5,504 nt of DNA from Rhodospirillales bacterium. GTDB lineage: Bacteria > Pseudomonadota > Alphaproteobacteria > Acetobacterales > Acetobacteraceae. Under the pieces are notes generated by a model. That model saw only the letters and a list, made by a program, of their open reading frames with translations. It was not told where the DNA came from and did not search any database. Position 1 is the stretch's first letter, and each line of letters opens with the position of its first letter. The position numbers were made by a program, and so were the translations under genes. Below, in pieces: positions 1 to 5,504 of the stretch. The stretch is taken from assembly GCA_018971455.1 (NCBI GenBank), contig JAGXAV010000179.1:1-5504 (forward strand), in the 5' to 3' direction.

Positions 1-23
1 CGCCGGCCGCCCGCGCCCGCCCC

Positions 24-806
24 CTACTGCATGAACCAGCCATGGCTGACCACCAGGGACTGGCCGGTCATGGCATTGGTCTTGGCTGCGGCGAAGAACA
101 GGGCCGCCTGGGCGACGTCCTGCACGGTGGTGAATTCGCCGTCCACCGTGTCCTTCAGCATGACGTTCTTCACCACCTCGGCCTCGCTGATGCCGAGCGT
201 GCGGGCCTGCTCGGGGATCTGCTTCTCGACCAGCGGCGTCCGCACGAAGCCGGGGCAGATCACGTTGGCGCGCACATTATGCGCGGCCCCCTCCTTGGCC
301 ACCACCTTGCACAGCCCGATCAGCCCGTGCTTGGCCGTCACGTACGGCGCCTTCAGCACCGAGGCCTCCTTGGAATGTACCGAGCCCATGTAGATCACGC
401 TGCCGCCGCCGGCGGCGTACATGTGCTTGAGACACGCCTTGGTGGTCAGGAAGGCGCCATCGAGATGGATCGCCAGCAGCTTCTTCCAGTCGGCGAACGG
501 AAAATCGACGATGGGATGGACGATCTGGATGCCGGCATTGCTGACCAGGATGTCGATCCGCCCGTAGCTCGCCATCACCTTGGCAACCCCCGCCTCCACC
601 GCCGCCTCGTCGACGACGTTCATCTCGACGGCGAGGGCCGTGTGCCCGGCGGCGGTGAACTCCGCCGCCGTCGCCTGCGCGGCCGGCAGCATCAGGTCGG
701 CGATCACCACCTTCGCCCCCTCCTGCGCGTAGAGCAGCGCGATCTCGCGCCCGATGCCGCTGGCGCTGCCGGTGACGATGGCAACCTTGCCGTCAAGCTG
801 ACCCAT
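24..806 (-). CDS. bdhA: 3-hydroxybutyrate dehydrogenase (short-chain dehydrogenase/reductase)
   Basis: Predicted to interconvert (R)-3-hydroxybutyrate and acetoacetate with NAD in the cytoplasm, the step linking polyhydroxybutyrate or ketone-body use to acetoacetate. The 260-residue protein is full length for a classical SDR. It shows the Rossmann nucleotide motif TGSASGIG (residues 12-19), NAG (90-92), Ser142, and the YxxxK pair Tyr155/Lys159. Residues I recall as substrate-binding in the Pseudomonas fragi enzyme are at the same numbers: Gln94, His144, Lys152, Gln196 and Trp257. Two recalled positions differ: His114 stands where the SDR tetrad Asn is expected, and Phe187 where Trp is expected. 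The C-terminus [13 protein letters not shown] is typical of this dehydrogenase. The start is fixed by a good AGGAGA ribosome binding site. It is the last gene of a hydrolase-adc-bdhA operon, 29 bases after adc. The product name is secure; the exact substrate range is inferred. Confidence 0.93.
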   Translation of the reverse strand: MGQLDGKVAIVTGSASGIGREIALLYAQEGAKVVIADLMLPAAQATAAEFTAAGHTALAVEMNVVDEAAVEAGVAKVMASYGRIDILVSNAGIQIVHPIVDFPFADWKKLLAIHLDGAFLTTKACLKHMYAAGGGSVIYMGSVHSKEASVLKAPYVTAKHGLIGLCKVVAKEGAAHNVRANVICPGFVRTPLVEKQIPEQARTLGISEAEVVKNVMLKDTVDGEFTTVQDVAQAALFFAAAKTNAMTGQSLVVSHGWFMQ

Positions 807-812
807 TTTGCT

Positions 813-818
813 TCTCCT
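813..818 (-). promoter_or_regulatory. ribosome binding site of bdhA
   Basis: On the minus strand this reads AGGAGA, ending six bases before the ATG at 806-804. It is the strongest Shine-Dalgarno match in the window. It supports that start codon and suggests that bdhA is translated independently of adc, whose stop codon is at 838-836. Confidence 0.7.
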
Positions 819-835
819 GTGATGCGGACTGGAAA

Positions 836-1573
836 TCAGGCGAGATAATCGTGCACGACCTCGCCGAGATTGAGCGTCAGGTCGGCAATGATGTGCACCG
901 CCGAGAGCACCTCGAGCACCGGAAGATCAGCCACCGGCGCCAGCGCGTGCGGATGCAGCTCCAGCGCCGCAGGCCCGCTCCACGCGCCCTTGAACACCAG
1001 CTCGCCGAGGCGGAAGCGCACCAGCTCGCAGATCCGCGGGCTGCCATCGACATGCGGAATGATCTTGAGCAGGAAGCCGGGCTCGCGCAGCGCCGGCATC
1101 ACCGCCTCCTCGGCCAGCGCCCTGTGCTTGTAGCCCATCGTCGCCGTCGCCACGCGCACCTTTCCGTAATCCAGCGTGCCGACCAGCGTGTCGTGATCGA
1201 CCGCGAGGCAGGGCGAGGCGAGCTTCTTGGGAAACCCCCATAATTCCCGCCCGCCGGCGATCGGCGGATGGTCGTCGAGGAACATGGCGTGGGTGTAGCC
1301 GCCCTGCTGGCCCTGGAAGCGCACCGGAATGACCTGCCCGGTCTCGGTGTAGTCGCCGAAGCCGGTGCTGTCGGGCATGCGGATGAACTCGTATTTCACC
1401 ACCGGGCTGATGATCTCCAGCGGCGCCGGCACCACGCGCGCGAGGGCGGCGGGGTCGGTGCGGTAGGTGATGATCATGTATTCGCGGTTGACGAAGCGGT
1501 ACGGCCCCGGCGGATAGGCCGGGCTGGTGAGCGGCATGGCGAAGGCGCCGGCGCGGACCTGCTGTTCATCCAT
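836..1573 (-). CDS. adc: acetoacetate decarboxylase
   Basis: Predicted to decarboxylate acetoacetate to acetone and CO2 through a lysine Schiff base in the cytoplasm. The protein has 245 residues, against 244 for the Clostridium acetobutylicum enzyme, and the key residues align with a constant shift of one. The motif [12 protein letters not shown] (108-119) carries the Schiff-base lysine Lys116 and its neighbour Lys117 (Lys115/Lys116 in Clostridium). Arg30, Glu62 and Glu77 match Arg29, Glu61 and Glu76. With the catalytic set intact, true decarboxylase activity is more likely than the altered chemistry of divergent superfamily members. The ATG is preceded by AGGAG (minus strand of 1584-1588) at a slightly long spacing of 10 bases. 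An internal Met13 is a possible but less supported start. The gene lies 30 bases after the patatin-like hydrolase and 29 bases before bdhA, so the three are probably co-transcribed. Its substrate is the product of BdhA. Confidence 0.92.
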   Translation of the reverse strand: MDEQQVRAGAFAMPLTSPAYPPGPYRFVNREYMIITYRTDPAALARVVPAPLEIISPVVKYEFIRMPDSTGFGDYTETGQVIPVRFQGQQGGYTHAMFLDDHPPIAGGRELWGFPKKLASPCLAVDHDTLVGTLDYGKVRVATATMGYKHRALAEEAVMPALREPGFLLKIIPHVDGSPRICELVRFRLGELVFKGAWSGPAALELHPHALAPVADLPVLEVLSAVHIIADLTLNLGEVVHDYLA

Positions 1574-1603
1574 CGAAGGGCGGCTCCTGCTGGGGGATGC
1601 GGG

Positions 1604-2749
1604 TCAGGCCGGGCCGCCGGCCCGCGGCTCGGCTGCTTGGCGCACGTCGAAAGTCCGCACGGCAATCTCCGGCGAGGCGGGCGCGAGCCAGGGTGCGGCG
1701 GTCAACGCCGCCATGCCGTCGGCCAGGCCCTGCCCCCAGCGCGCCTGCATGGTGGCGCGCGAGAACTCGAAATCCTTCGCCGCACCCTGCGCCTCGCGCG
1801 AACGGTAGATCAGGTGCACCACATCCATGCTGGTCATGCAGGCGGCGCGCTCCAGCTCCAGCCCCTCCGGCGTGTCGCGCAGCGCCGGCGGCAGCCTGGC
1901 GTACAGCCGCGCCATGGCGCGGCGCATGTTGTGCGCGGTACGGAACGAATCCACGCCGAGGCGCGTGCGGCTGGAATACTGGATGTCCTTGCGCCGTTCC
2001 TCGACCGATTCCAGATCGTGCGGCAGCGCGCCCTGCGCCGGAAACAGATCGACCTGGAAGGCCAGCGTGCTCTCGCGCGGATAATCGTCGAGCACGTGCT
2101 GCAGAGGCGTGTTGGAAACCAGCCCGCCATCCCAGTACAGCTCGCCCTCGATCTCGATGCCCGGAAAGCCGGGCGGCAAGGCGCCGCTGGCCATCACATG
2201 CTCGGGGCGGATGGGCTCGCGCCGGTTGTCGAAATAGCGGAAATTGCCGGTGCGCACATTGACCGCGCCGACGCTGAGGCGGATCTCGCGCGCGTTGATG
2301 CGATCGAAATCGACCAGCCGCTCCAGCGTGCCGCGCAGCTCGGAGGTATCGTAATAGCTGGTCGCCGGCCGGCCGCTGATCCAGGCCTGCACGGCATTGG
2401 GGCGGAAGAAGCCGGGCTGGCCGAACACCAGCGCCGCCAGCGCCCCGGCCTGGCGGCTGGCCTGCTGCCAGGCATGCAGCGGCAGGTCGGGCCACATCGC
2501 CGAGAGCGAGGAGACCTGTTCCCAGAAGGCGCGCAGCTGCTCGGTGCGCCGCGCCGGCGCATTGCCGGCGATGATGGCGGCGTTGATGGCGCCGATCGAG
2601 ATGCCGGCCACCCAGTCGGGCAGGTAGCCGCCCTCCTCCAACGCGTCATACACTCCCGCCTGGTAGGAACCGAGCGCGCCGCCGCCCTGGAGCACCAGCG
2701 CCACACGCTTGTCCACCGGACGCGTGCCTGCGGCCTTGGCCTTCGCCAT
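1604..2749 (-). CDS. patatin-like phospholipase / serine hydrolase
   Basis: A patatin-family acyl hydrolase using a Ser-Asp dyad; the natural substrate is unknown. The chosen start gives 381 residues. The oxyanion-hole motif GGGALG is at residues 22-27, the nucleophile elbow GISIG at 49-53 (Ser51), a SGALPPGFP block at about 188-196, and the catalytic Asp at 207 in DGGLVSNTP. The C-terminal part (about 250-350), with KDIQYSSRTR and SRATMQARW, resembles the extension called DUF3734 in related bacterial patatins. No signal peptide or membrane segment is evident, so it is probably cytoplasmic. The reading frame is open back to an ATG at 2827, but that start has no Shine-Dalgarno sequence and adds a poorly family-like 26 residues. 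The ATG at 2749 follows GGGGAT with six bases between and gives the usual short N-terminus before the VALVLQGGG strand. It heads the operon with adc and bdhA, suggesting an ester substrate linked to 3-hydroxybutyrate or acetoacetate; this is inference. Confidence 0.88.
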   Translation of the reverse strand: MAKAKAAGTRPVDKRVALVLQGGGALGSYQAGVYDALEEGGYLPDWVAGISIGAINAAIIAGNAPARRTEQLRAFWEQVSSLSAMWPDLPLHAWQQASRQAGALAALVFGQPGFFRPNAVQAWISGRPATSYYDTSELRGTLERLVDFDRINAREIRLSVGAVNVRTGNFRYFDNRREPIRPEHVMASGALPPGFPGIEIEGELYWDGGLVSNTPLQHVLDDYPRESTLAFQVDLFPAQGALPHDLESVEERRKDIQYSSRTRLGVDSFRTAHNMRRAMARLYARLPPALRDTPEGLELERAACMTSMDVVHLIYRSREAQGAAKDFEFSRATMQARWGQGLADGMAALTAAPWLAPASPEIAVRTFDVRQAAEPRAGGPA

Positions 2750-2778
2750 ACCCTGATCCCCGATCCGACTGTCGGTGC

Positions 2779-2809
2779 ATAAATTGGGGTGCGCGGTTGT
2801 GCGGTGCAA
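2779..2809 (-). promoter_or_regulatory. possible promoter of the patatin-adc-bdhA operon
   Basis: The minus strand carries TTGCAC (2809-2804), close to the -35 consensus. It is followed by the only AT-rich stretch of the gap, with weak -10 candidates CAATTT (2786-2781, 17-base spacer) or ATTTAT (2784-2779, 19-base spacer). Transcription would begin near 2770, about 20 bases before the ATG at 2749 and downstream of the alternative ATG at 2827. The -10 match is poor, so this is only a candidate. Confidence 0.25.
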
Positions 2810-2814
2810 CCGCG
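2792..2814. repeat. perfect inverted repeat (stem-loop) between asnB and the patatin gene
   Basis: The arms CGCGGTTG (2792-2799) and CAACCGCG (2807-2814) are exact reverse complements around a 7-base loop. Read on the minus strand, the stem lies 71 bases past the asnB stop and is followed by ACCCCAATTT, which has only a short T run, so it is a weak intrinsic terminator at best. It overlaps the candidate -35 element of the downstream operon and could instead be an operator or a 5' leader structure. The repeat is seen directly; its function is not known. Confidence 0.5.
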
Positions 2815-2868
2815 ATGTTGTTACCATCCGGCAATTCGCAAACGGCGATGAAAACCTGGCAATGCCCG

Positions 2869-2899
2869 GTCAGGCGGCCAGGCAGTCAGGCGGCCAGGC
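2869..2899. repeat. 16-bp-period tandem duplication over the asnB stop codon
   Basis: The 15-mer gtcaggcggccaggc occurs at 2869-2883 and again at 2885-2899, separated by one base. One copy contains the asnB stop codon (2888-2886) and the codons of the last residues RLAA; the other lies just past the stop. Because the stop is inside the unit, gain or loss of a copy would leave the AsnB protein unchanged. It looks like a replication-slippage duplication. Confidence 0.75.
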
Positions 2900-4643
2900 G
2901 CACGCCCTCGCCCAGCGCGGCACCGATATCGCCCTCGGCCGGCGCACCGAGCACATGGTGGTTGTGCCACAGCGCGTAGAACAGCAGGCTCCAGGCCCGC
3001 TGCGGCCGGGACGCCGCCTCGGCGAACGCCGCCAGCACCAAGGCGCGCGGAAAAACCTCGGCAATCCCCGGCTGGCCGGCGACCAGCGGGCCGAGCGTCG
3101 CCGCGCGCGCCGCCATCCACGCGCCGACCGGCGGCTTGAACCCCTTCTTGCGCGCATAGGCGCCGGCGGCGGGGAAGGCGCCGGCCAGCCAGTCGCGCAG
3201 CAGCACCTTGCCGAAACGCAGCGAGGCGCGCTGCGCCTCGGGCAGGCGGAAGGCGAATGCCGCCACCACCGGATCGAGAAAGGGCGTGCGCCCCTCCACG
3301 CCATGGGCCATCAGGCAGCGATCGAGCTTGACCAGCAGATCATTGGGCAGCCACTCGGCGACATCGACGGCCTGTGCGGCCTGCATCGGGGCATAATCCG
3401 CCGGCACCCGCGCCTCGGCCGCGGCGATGCCGGCGCGCCAGCCATCGAGGCCCGCCACCCCCTCGAACATCGCCCCCGATCGCGGCTTGCGGGCGAGCCA
3501 GCGCCACGGCGCGCGGCGCTTGCGATAGCGGGCATAGCCGCCGAACAGCTCATCGGCCCCCTCGCCGCACAGCGTCACCTTCAGCCCGTCCGCCGCCGCA
3601 GCCTGGCCCAGCATGTAGCTCGGCAGCACCGCGGCATCGGCGGTGGGGTCGTCGATCGCCGCGGCGATGCGCGGGGCGAGCGTCCAGAAATCCCGCTCGG
3701 TCATCGCCAGCCGGTGGCATTCCGCCCCCAGCACGCCGGCCAGCCGCTCGGCCTCGTGGCTCTCATCGATCCCCTCGCCGGCCCATCCCACCGTCAGCGC
3801 GCGAATGCGCTGGCCGGTCAGCCGCGTCATCAGCGCCAGCAGCGCCGCCGAATCGATGCCGCCGGAGAGGAACAGCCCATACGGCACGTCCGAGCGCAGA
3901 TGCACGGCCACCGCATCCATCAGCACCTCATCGAGCCGGCGCAGCGCCGCGCCATGCCCGATGGCCACCGGCGGCCCGTCCGGCAGCACGGCGCGGCGCT
4001 GGCGCGCGGTGATGCAACCATGCTCGACCACCAGCGTCTCGCCCGGCAACAGGCGCATCACCCCGGGGTAGATGGTCGCCGCCCCGGTGGTGAATTTCAG
4101 TTGCAGCAACTCGGCGCGCGCCCGTGCATCGACCCCCGGACGCGCCAGGCCGGCGGCCAGCAGCGCCTGCGGCTCGGAGGCGAAGGCGAAGAGCGTCTCG
4201 GTCGCTACGTAGTATAATTGTTTGATTCCGAACGGGTCACGCGCCAGCACCACCCGCCCGCGCGCCGGATCGTGGATGGCGATGGCGTACATGCCGCGCA
4301 GCTGGCTCACGAAGCCCGGCCCCTCCCGCTCGTAGAGAAAGACCGCCGGCTCGCAATCCGATCGGGTCCGGAACGGCGTGCCGGCCATGGCCTGGCGCAA
4401 TTCGGGATTGTGGTAGATCTCGCCATTGGCCACCAGGGCGGCACCCTGCGGCGCGAAGAGCGGCTGGTCGCCGGTGTCGAGGTCGATGATGGCCAGCCGC
4501 GTGTGCAGCAGCGCCGTGTCGCCGCGCACCAGCCGCCCCTGCCCGTCCGGCCCGCGATGGGCCAGTGCGGCCAGCATGCGGTCCAGCACGCCCGGGGCGG
4601 GCGCGCTGCCGTCGCGCATGATGACGCCCGCAATGCCGCACAT
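2886..4643 (-). CDS. asnB: asparagine synthase (glutamine-hydrolysing), AsnB family
   Basis: Predicted to hydrolyse glutamine and use the ammonia to amidate an ATP-activated carboxylate, classically aspartate to asparagine. The N-terminal glutaminase domain (about 1-210) begins MCGIAGVI with nucleophile Cys2, which fixes the start because Met removal must expose the Cys. Further glutamine-site features are Arg49, NGEIYH (73-78) and SDCE (95-98). The C-terminal synthetase domain holds the ATP pyrophosphatase loop SGGIDS (260-265), CGEGADELFGGY (359-370), GVEGRTPFLD (448-457) and KKGFKPPVGAWM (499-510). All catalytic motifs are intact. At 585 residues it is somewhat longer than Escherichia coli AsnB (554). 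The DDPTAD stretch (331-336) resembles the DEPxAD form of AsnO-like and glycan-modifying amidotransferases, so the acceptor may not be free aspartate. It diverges from a family 9 glycosyltransferase and lies 136 bases upstream of the patatin gene on the same strand. Codons around residues 141-147 are unusually AT-rich. Confidence 0.9.
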   Translation of the reverse strand: MCGIAGVIMRDGSAPAPGVLDRMLAALAHRGPDGQGRLVRGDTALLHTRLAIIDLDTGDQPLFAPQGAALVANGEIYHNPELRQAMAGTPFRTRSDCEPAVFLYEREGPGFVSQLRGMYAIAIHDPARGRVVLARDPFGIKQLYYVATETLFAFASEPQALLAAGLARPGVDARARAELLQLKFTTGAATIYPGVMRLLPGETLVVEHGCITARQRRAVLPDGPPVAIGHGAALRRLDEVLMDAVAVHLRSDVPYGLFLSGGIDSAALLALMTRLTGQRIRALTVGWAGEGIDESHEAERLAGVLGAECHRLAMTERDFWTLAPRIAAAIDDPTADAAVLPSYMLGQAAAADGLKVTLCGEGADELFGGYARYRKRRAPWRWLARKPRSGAMFEGVAGLDGWRAGIAAAEARVPADYAPMQAAQAVDVAEWLPNDLLVKLDRCLMAHGVEGRTPFLDPVVAAFAFRLPEAQRASLRFGKVLLRDWLAGAFPAAGAYARKKGFKPPVGAWMAARAATLGPLVAGQPGIAEVFPRALVLAAFAEAASRPQRAWSLLFYALWHNHHVLGAPAEGDIGAALGEGVRLAA

Positions 4644-4747
4644 GCCCCGTCTCTATCCCGCACGCGCCGACGTGCCAAGCGCAGGCACCCGGCAGGACAG
4701 AAGGGCGGGACAGGACGGGCGGGCGCGCCCATGCTATGGGCGCAGCG
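4644..4747. promoter_or_regulatory. divergent intergenic region, asnB / glycosyltransferase
   Basis: These 104 bases must hold at least the translation signals for both divergent genes, and probably promoters. No convincing -35/-10 pair was found on either strand. The asnB side has GAGACGGGGC just before its ATG as a modest ribosome binding site. The glycosyltransferase side is purine- and G-rich, with a near repeat of GGACAG-n-GGGCGGG at 4695-4709 and 4708-4723, then a perfect hairpin before the start codon. The regulatory role is inferred from position only. Confidence 0.3.
4725..4743 (+). repeat. perfect inverted repeat just before the glycosyltransferase start
   Basis: The arms GCGCCCAT (4725-4732) and ATGGGCGC (4736-4743) are exact reverse complements around the 3-base loop GCT. 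The repeat ends four bases before the ATG at 4748, so in mRNA the hairpin would occupy the place of the ribosome binding site. The right arm itself begins with an in-frame alternative ATG at 4736. It could limit translation initiation or be a DNA-binding site; the sequence alone does not say which. Confidence 0.6.
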
Positions 4748-5504
4748 ATGCGCATCCTCTTCGTCACGTCCAACCGGGTCGGCGACGCCGTGCTCTCGAC
4801 CGGCCTGCTCGACCACCTGCTGCGAACCTATCCCGACGCCCGCTTCACGGTGGCCTGCGGCCCGGTGGCCGAGGGCGTGTTCCTGCGCATGCCGCGGCTC
4901 GAGCGGCTGATCCTGATGGAGAAGAAATCCTATGGCCGCCACTGGCTGCCGCTGTGGGCGGCCGCGGTCGGCCATGTGTGGGACCTGGCGGTGGATATCC
5001 GCGCCTCGGCGATCTCCTGGCTGGTGCCGGCGCGCCGACGGGCGGTGATGCGCAAGCGCCCCGGCCACAAGACCGCCCAGCTCGCCGCCCTGCTCGGCCT
5101 CGACCCGCCCCCCCTGCCCGTTGCCTGGACCGCGCCGGAGGACCGCGCACTGGCCGCCCGCCTGCTGCCGACGGACGGGCCGATCATCGCCCTCGGACCG
5201 ACGGCGAACTGGACCGGCAAGGTCTGGCCGCCCGAGCGCTTCGCCGCGCTGGCCCGCCGGCTGCCGCTCAAGAGCGCCCGCATCGCCGTGTTCGCCGGGC
5301 CCGGCGCGCAGGAGCGCGCCCTGGCCGCACCCGTGTTCGCCGCCCTGCCGGAGGCGATCGATCTGTGCGGCGCGCTCAGCCTGCCGGAGGCCGCGGCGTG
5401 CCTCGCGCGCTGCGCCCTCTTCATCGGCAACGATTCCGGCCTGATGCACCTCGCCGCCGCCGCCGGCACGCCGACCCTCGGCCTGTTCGGCCCCACCCCG
5501 GCCG
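4748..5504 (+). CDS. glycosyltransferase family 9 protein (heptosyltransferase-like), 3' end outside the window
   Basis: Predicted to transfer a sugar, classically heptose from ADP-heptose, onto lipopolysaccharide core or a related surface glycan at the cytoplasmic face of the inner membrane. The first 252 residues are present with no stop before the right edge; family members are usually about 320-350 residues, so roughly three quarters is visible. The N-terminus MRILFVTSNRVGDAVLST matches the family opening with its conserved GD (12-13). The second domain begins near residue 144 and has GPTANWTGKVWPPERFAALA (150-169) and the nucleotide-sugar site GNDSGLMHLAAAAGTPTLGLFGPT (227-250) with Asp229 and His234. 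The ATG at 4748 is preferred because MRILF is the usual start; an in-frame ATG at 4736 would add MGAA. Neither has a clear Shine-Dalgarno sequence, and a hairpin sits directly upstream. It is divergent from asnB. The exact sugar and acceptor cannot be told, so no gene symbol is given. Confidence 0.88.
   Translation, partial: MRILFVTSNRVGDAVLSTGLLDHLLRTYPDARFTVACGPVAEGVFLRMPRLERLILMEKKSYGRHWLPLWAAAVGHVWDLAVDIRASAISWLVPARRRAVMRKRPGHKTAQLAALLGLDPPPLPVAWTAPEDRALAARLLPTDGPIIALGPTANWTGKVWPPERFAALARRLPLKSARIAVFAGPGAQERALAAPVFAALPEAIDLCGALSLPEAAACLARCALFIGNDSGLMHLAAAAGTPTLGLFGPTPA

Noticed and set aside
1..23. GC-rich bases downstream of bdhA as a terminator
   Set aside because: The stretch is C/G-rich without a stem followed by a T run on the minus strand, and too little sequence remains to judge.
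42..848. 268-codon plus-strand open frame opposite bdhA
   Set aside because: It is antisense to a complete dehydrogenase and low in complexity, with no family resemblance.
1268..2782. 504-codon open frame on the plus strand opposite adc and the patatin gene
   Set aside because: It is antisense to two genes with intact catalytic motifs. Its product is rich in Arg, His, Gly, Ala and Gln with no recognisable domain, as expected from a shadow frame in GC-rich DNA.
2750..2827. 26-residue N-terminal extension of the patatin protein from the ATG at 2827
   Set aside because: There is no Shine-Dalgarno sequence at 2827, the extension covers the promoter-like and stem-loop region, and the ATG at 2749 has a G-rich binding site and gives the family-like N-terminus.
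2775..4217. 480-codon open frame on the plus strand opposite asnB
   Set aside because: It has the same shadow-frame composition, lies opposite a fully motif-supported AsnB, and shows no domain or convincing ribosome binding site.
4722..4729. GGCGCGCC palindrome before the glycosyltransferase gene
   Set aside because: Short GC palindromes are expected by chance at this base composition. It is only partly shared with the better supported hairpin at 4725-4743.
4307..5449. 380-codon minus-strand frame across the asnB start and the glycosyltransferase
   Set aside because: It runs over two real genes, and its Arg/Gly/Ala-rich product matches nothing recognisable. The plus-strand glycosyltransferase explains this region.

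Overview
The window is high-GC, gene-dense DNA that fits a free-living proteobacterium, most likely an alphaproteobacterium. That placement rests on base composition and on remembered gene order; no rRNA or tRNA gene is present to settle it. Five protein genes fill nearly all of the window. Four run leftwards on the minus strand and one runs rightwards off the right edge. No transposase, integrase, CRISPR array, tRNA or phage gene was seen.

Positions 24-2749 hold a compact minus-strand operon. In transcription order it encodes a patatin-like serine hydrolase, an acetoacetate decarboxylase (adc) and an NAD-dependent 3-hydroxybutyrate dehydrogenase (bdhA). The gaps are about 30 bases and the two downstream genes have AGGAG-type ribosome binding sites. 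The last two enzymes share acetoacetate: BdhA interconverts 3-hydroxybutyrate and acetoacetate, and Adc converts acetoacetate to acetone and CO2. The hydrolase may release a substrate for this pair, for example from polyhydroxybutyrate, its oligomers or another ester. That is inference from gene order.

Upstream of this operon, on the same strand, lies a complete glutamine-hydrolysing asparagine synthase (asnB family, 2886-4643). It is separated from the hydrolase gene by 136 bases holding a perfect 8-bp stem-loop, the only AT-rich promoter-like stretch of the gap, and a 16-bp tandem duplication covering the asnB stop codon. The gap suggests that asnB and the ketone-body operon are separate transcription units.

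A 104-base divergent gap separates asnB from a plus-strand family 9 glycosyltransferase (heptosyltransferase-like). Its first 252 codons are present and it continues past the right edge. A perfect hairpin (8-bp arms, 3-base loop) ends four bases before its start codon. The AsnB-glycosyltransferase pairing raises the possibility of a cell-surface glycan role for one or both.

No clearly new system was found. The points most worth checking are the start-codon hairpin, the hydrolase-adc-bdhA linkage, two active-site substitutions in BdhA, and small sequence anomalies in and next to asnB.
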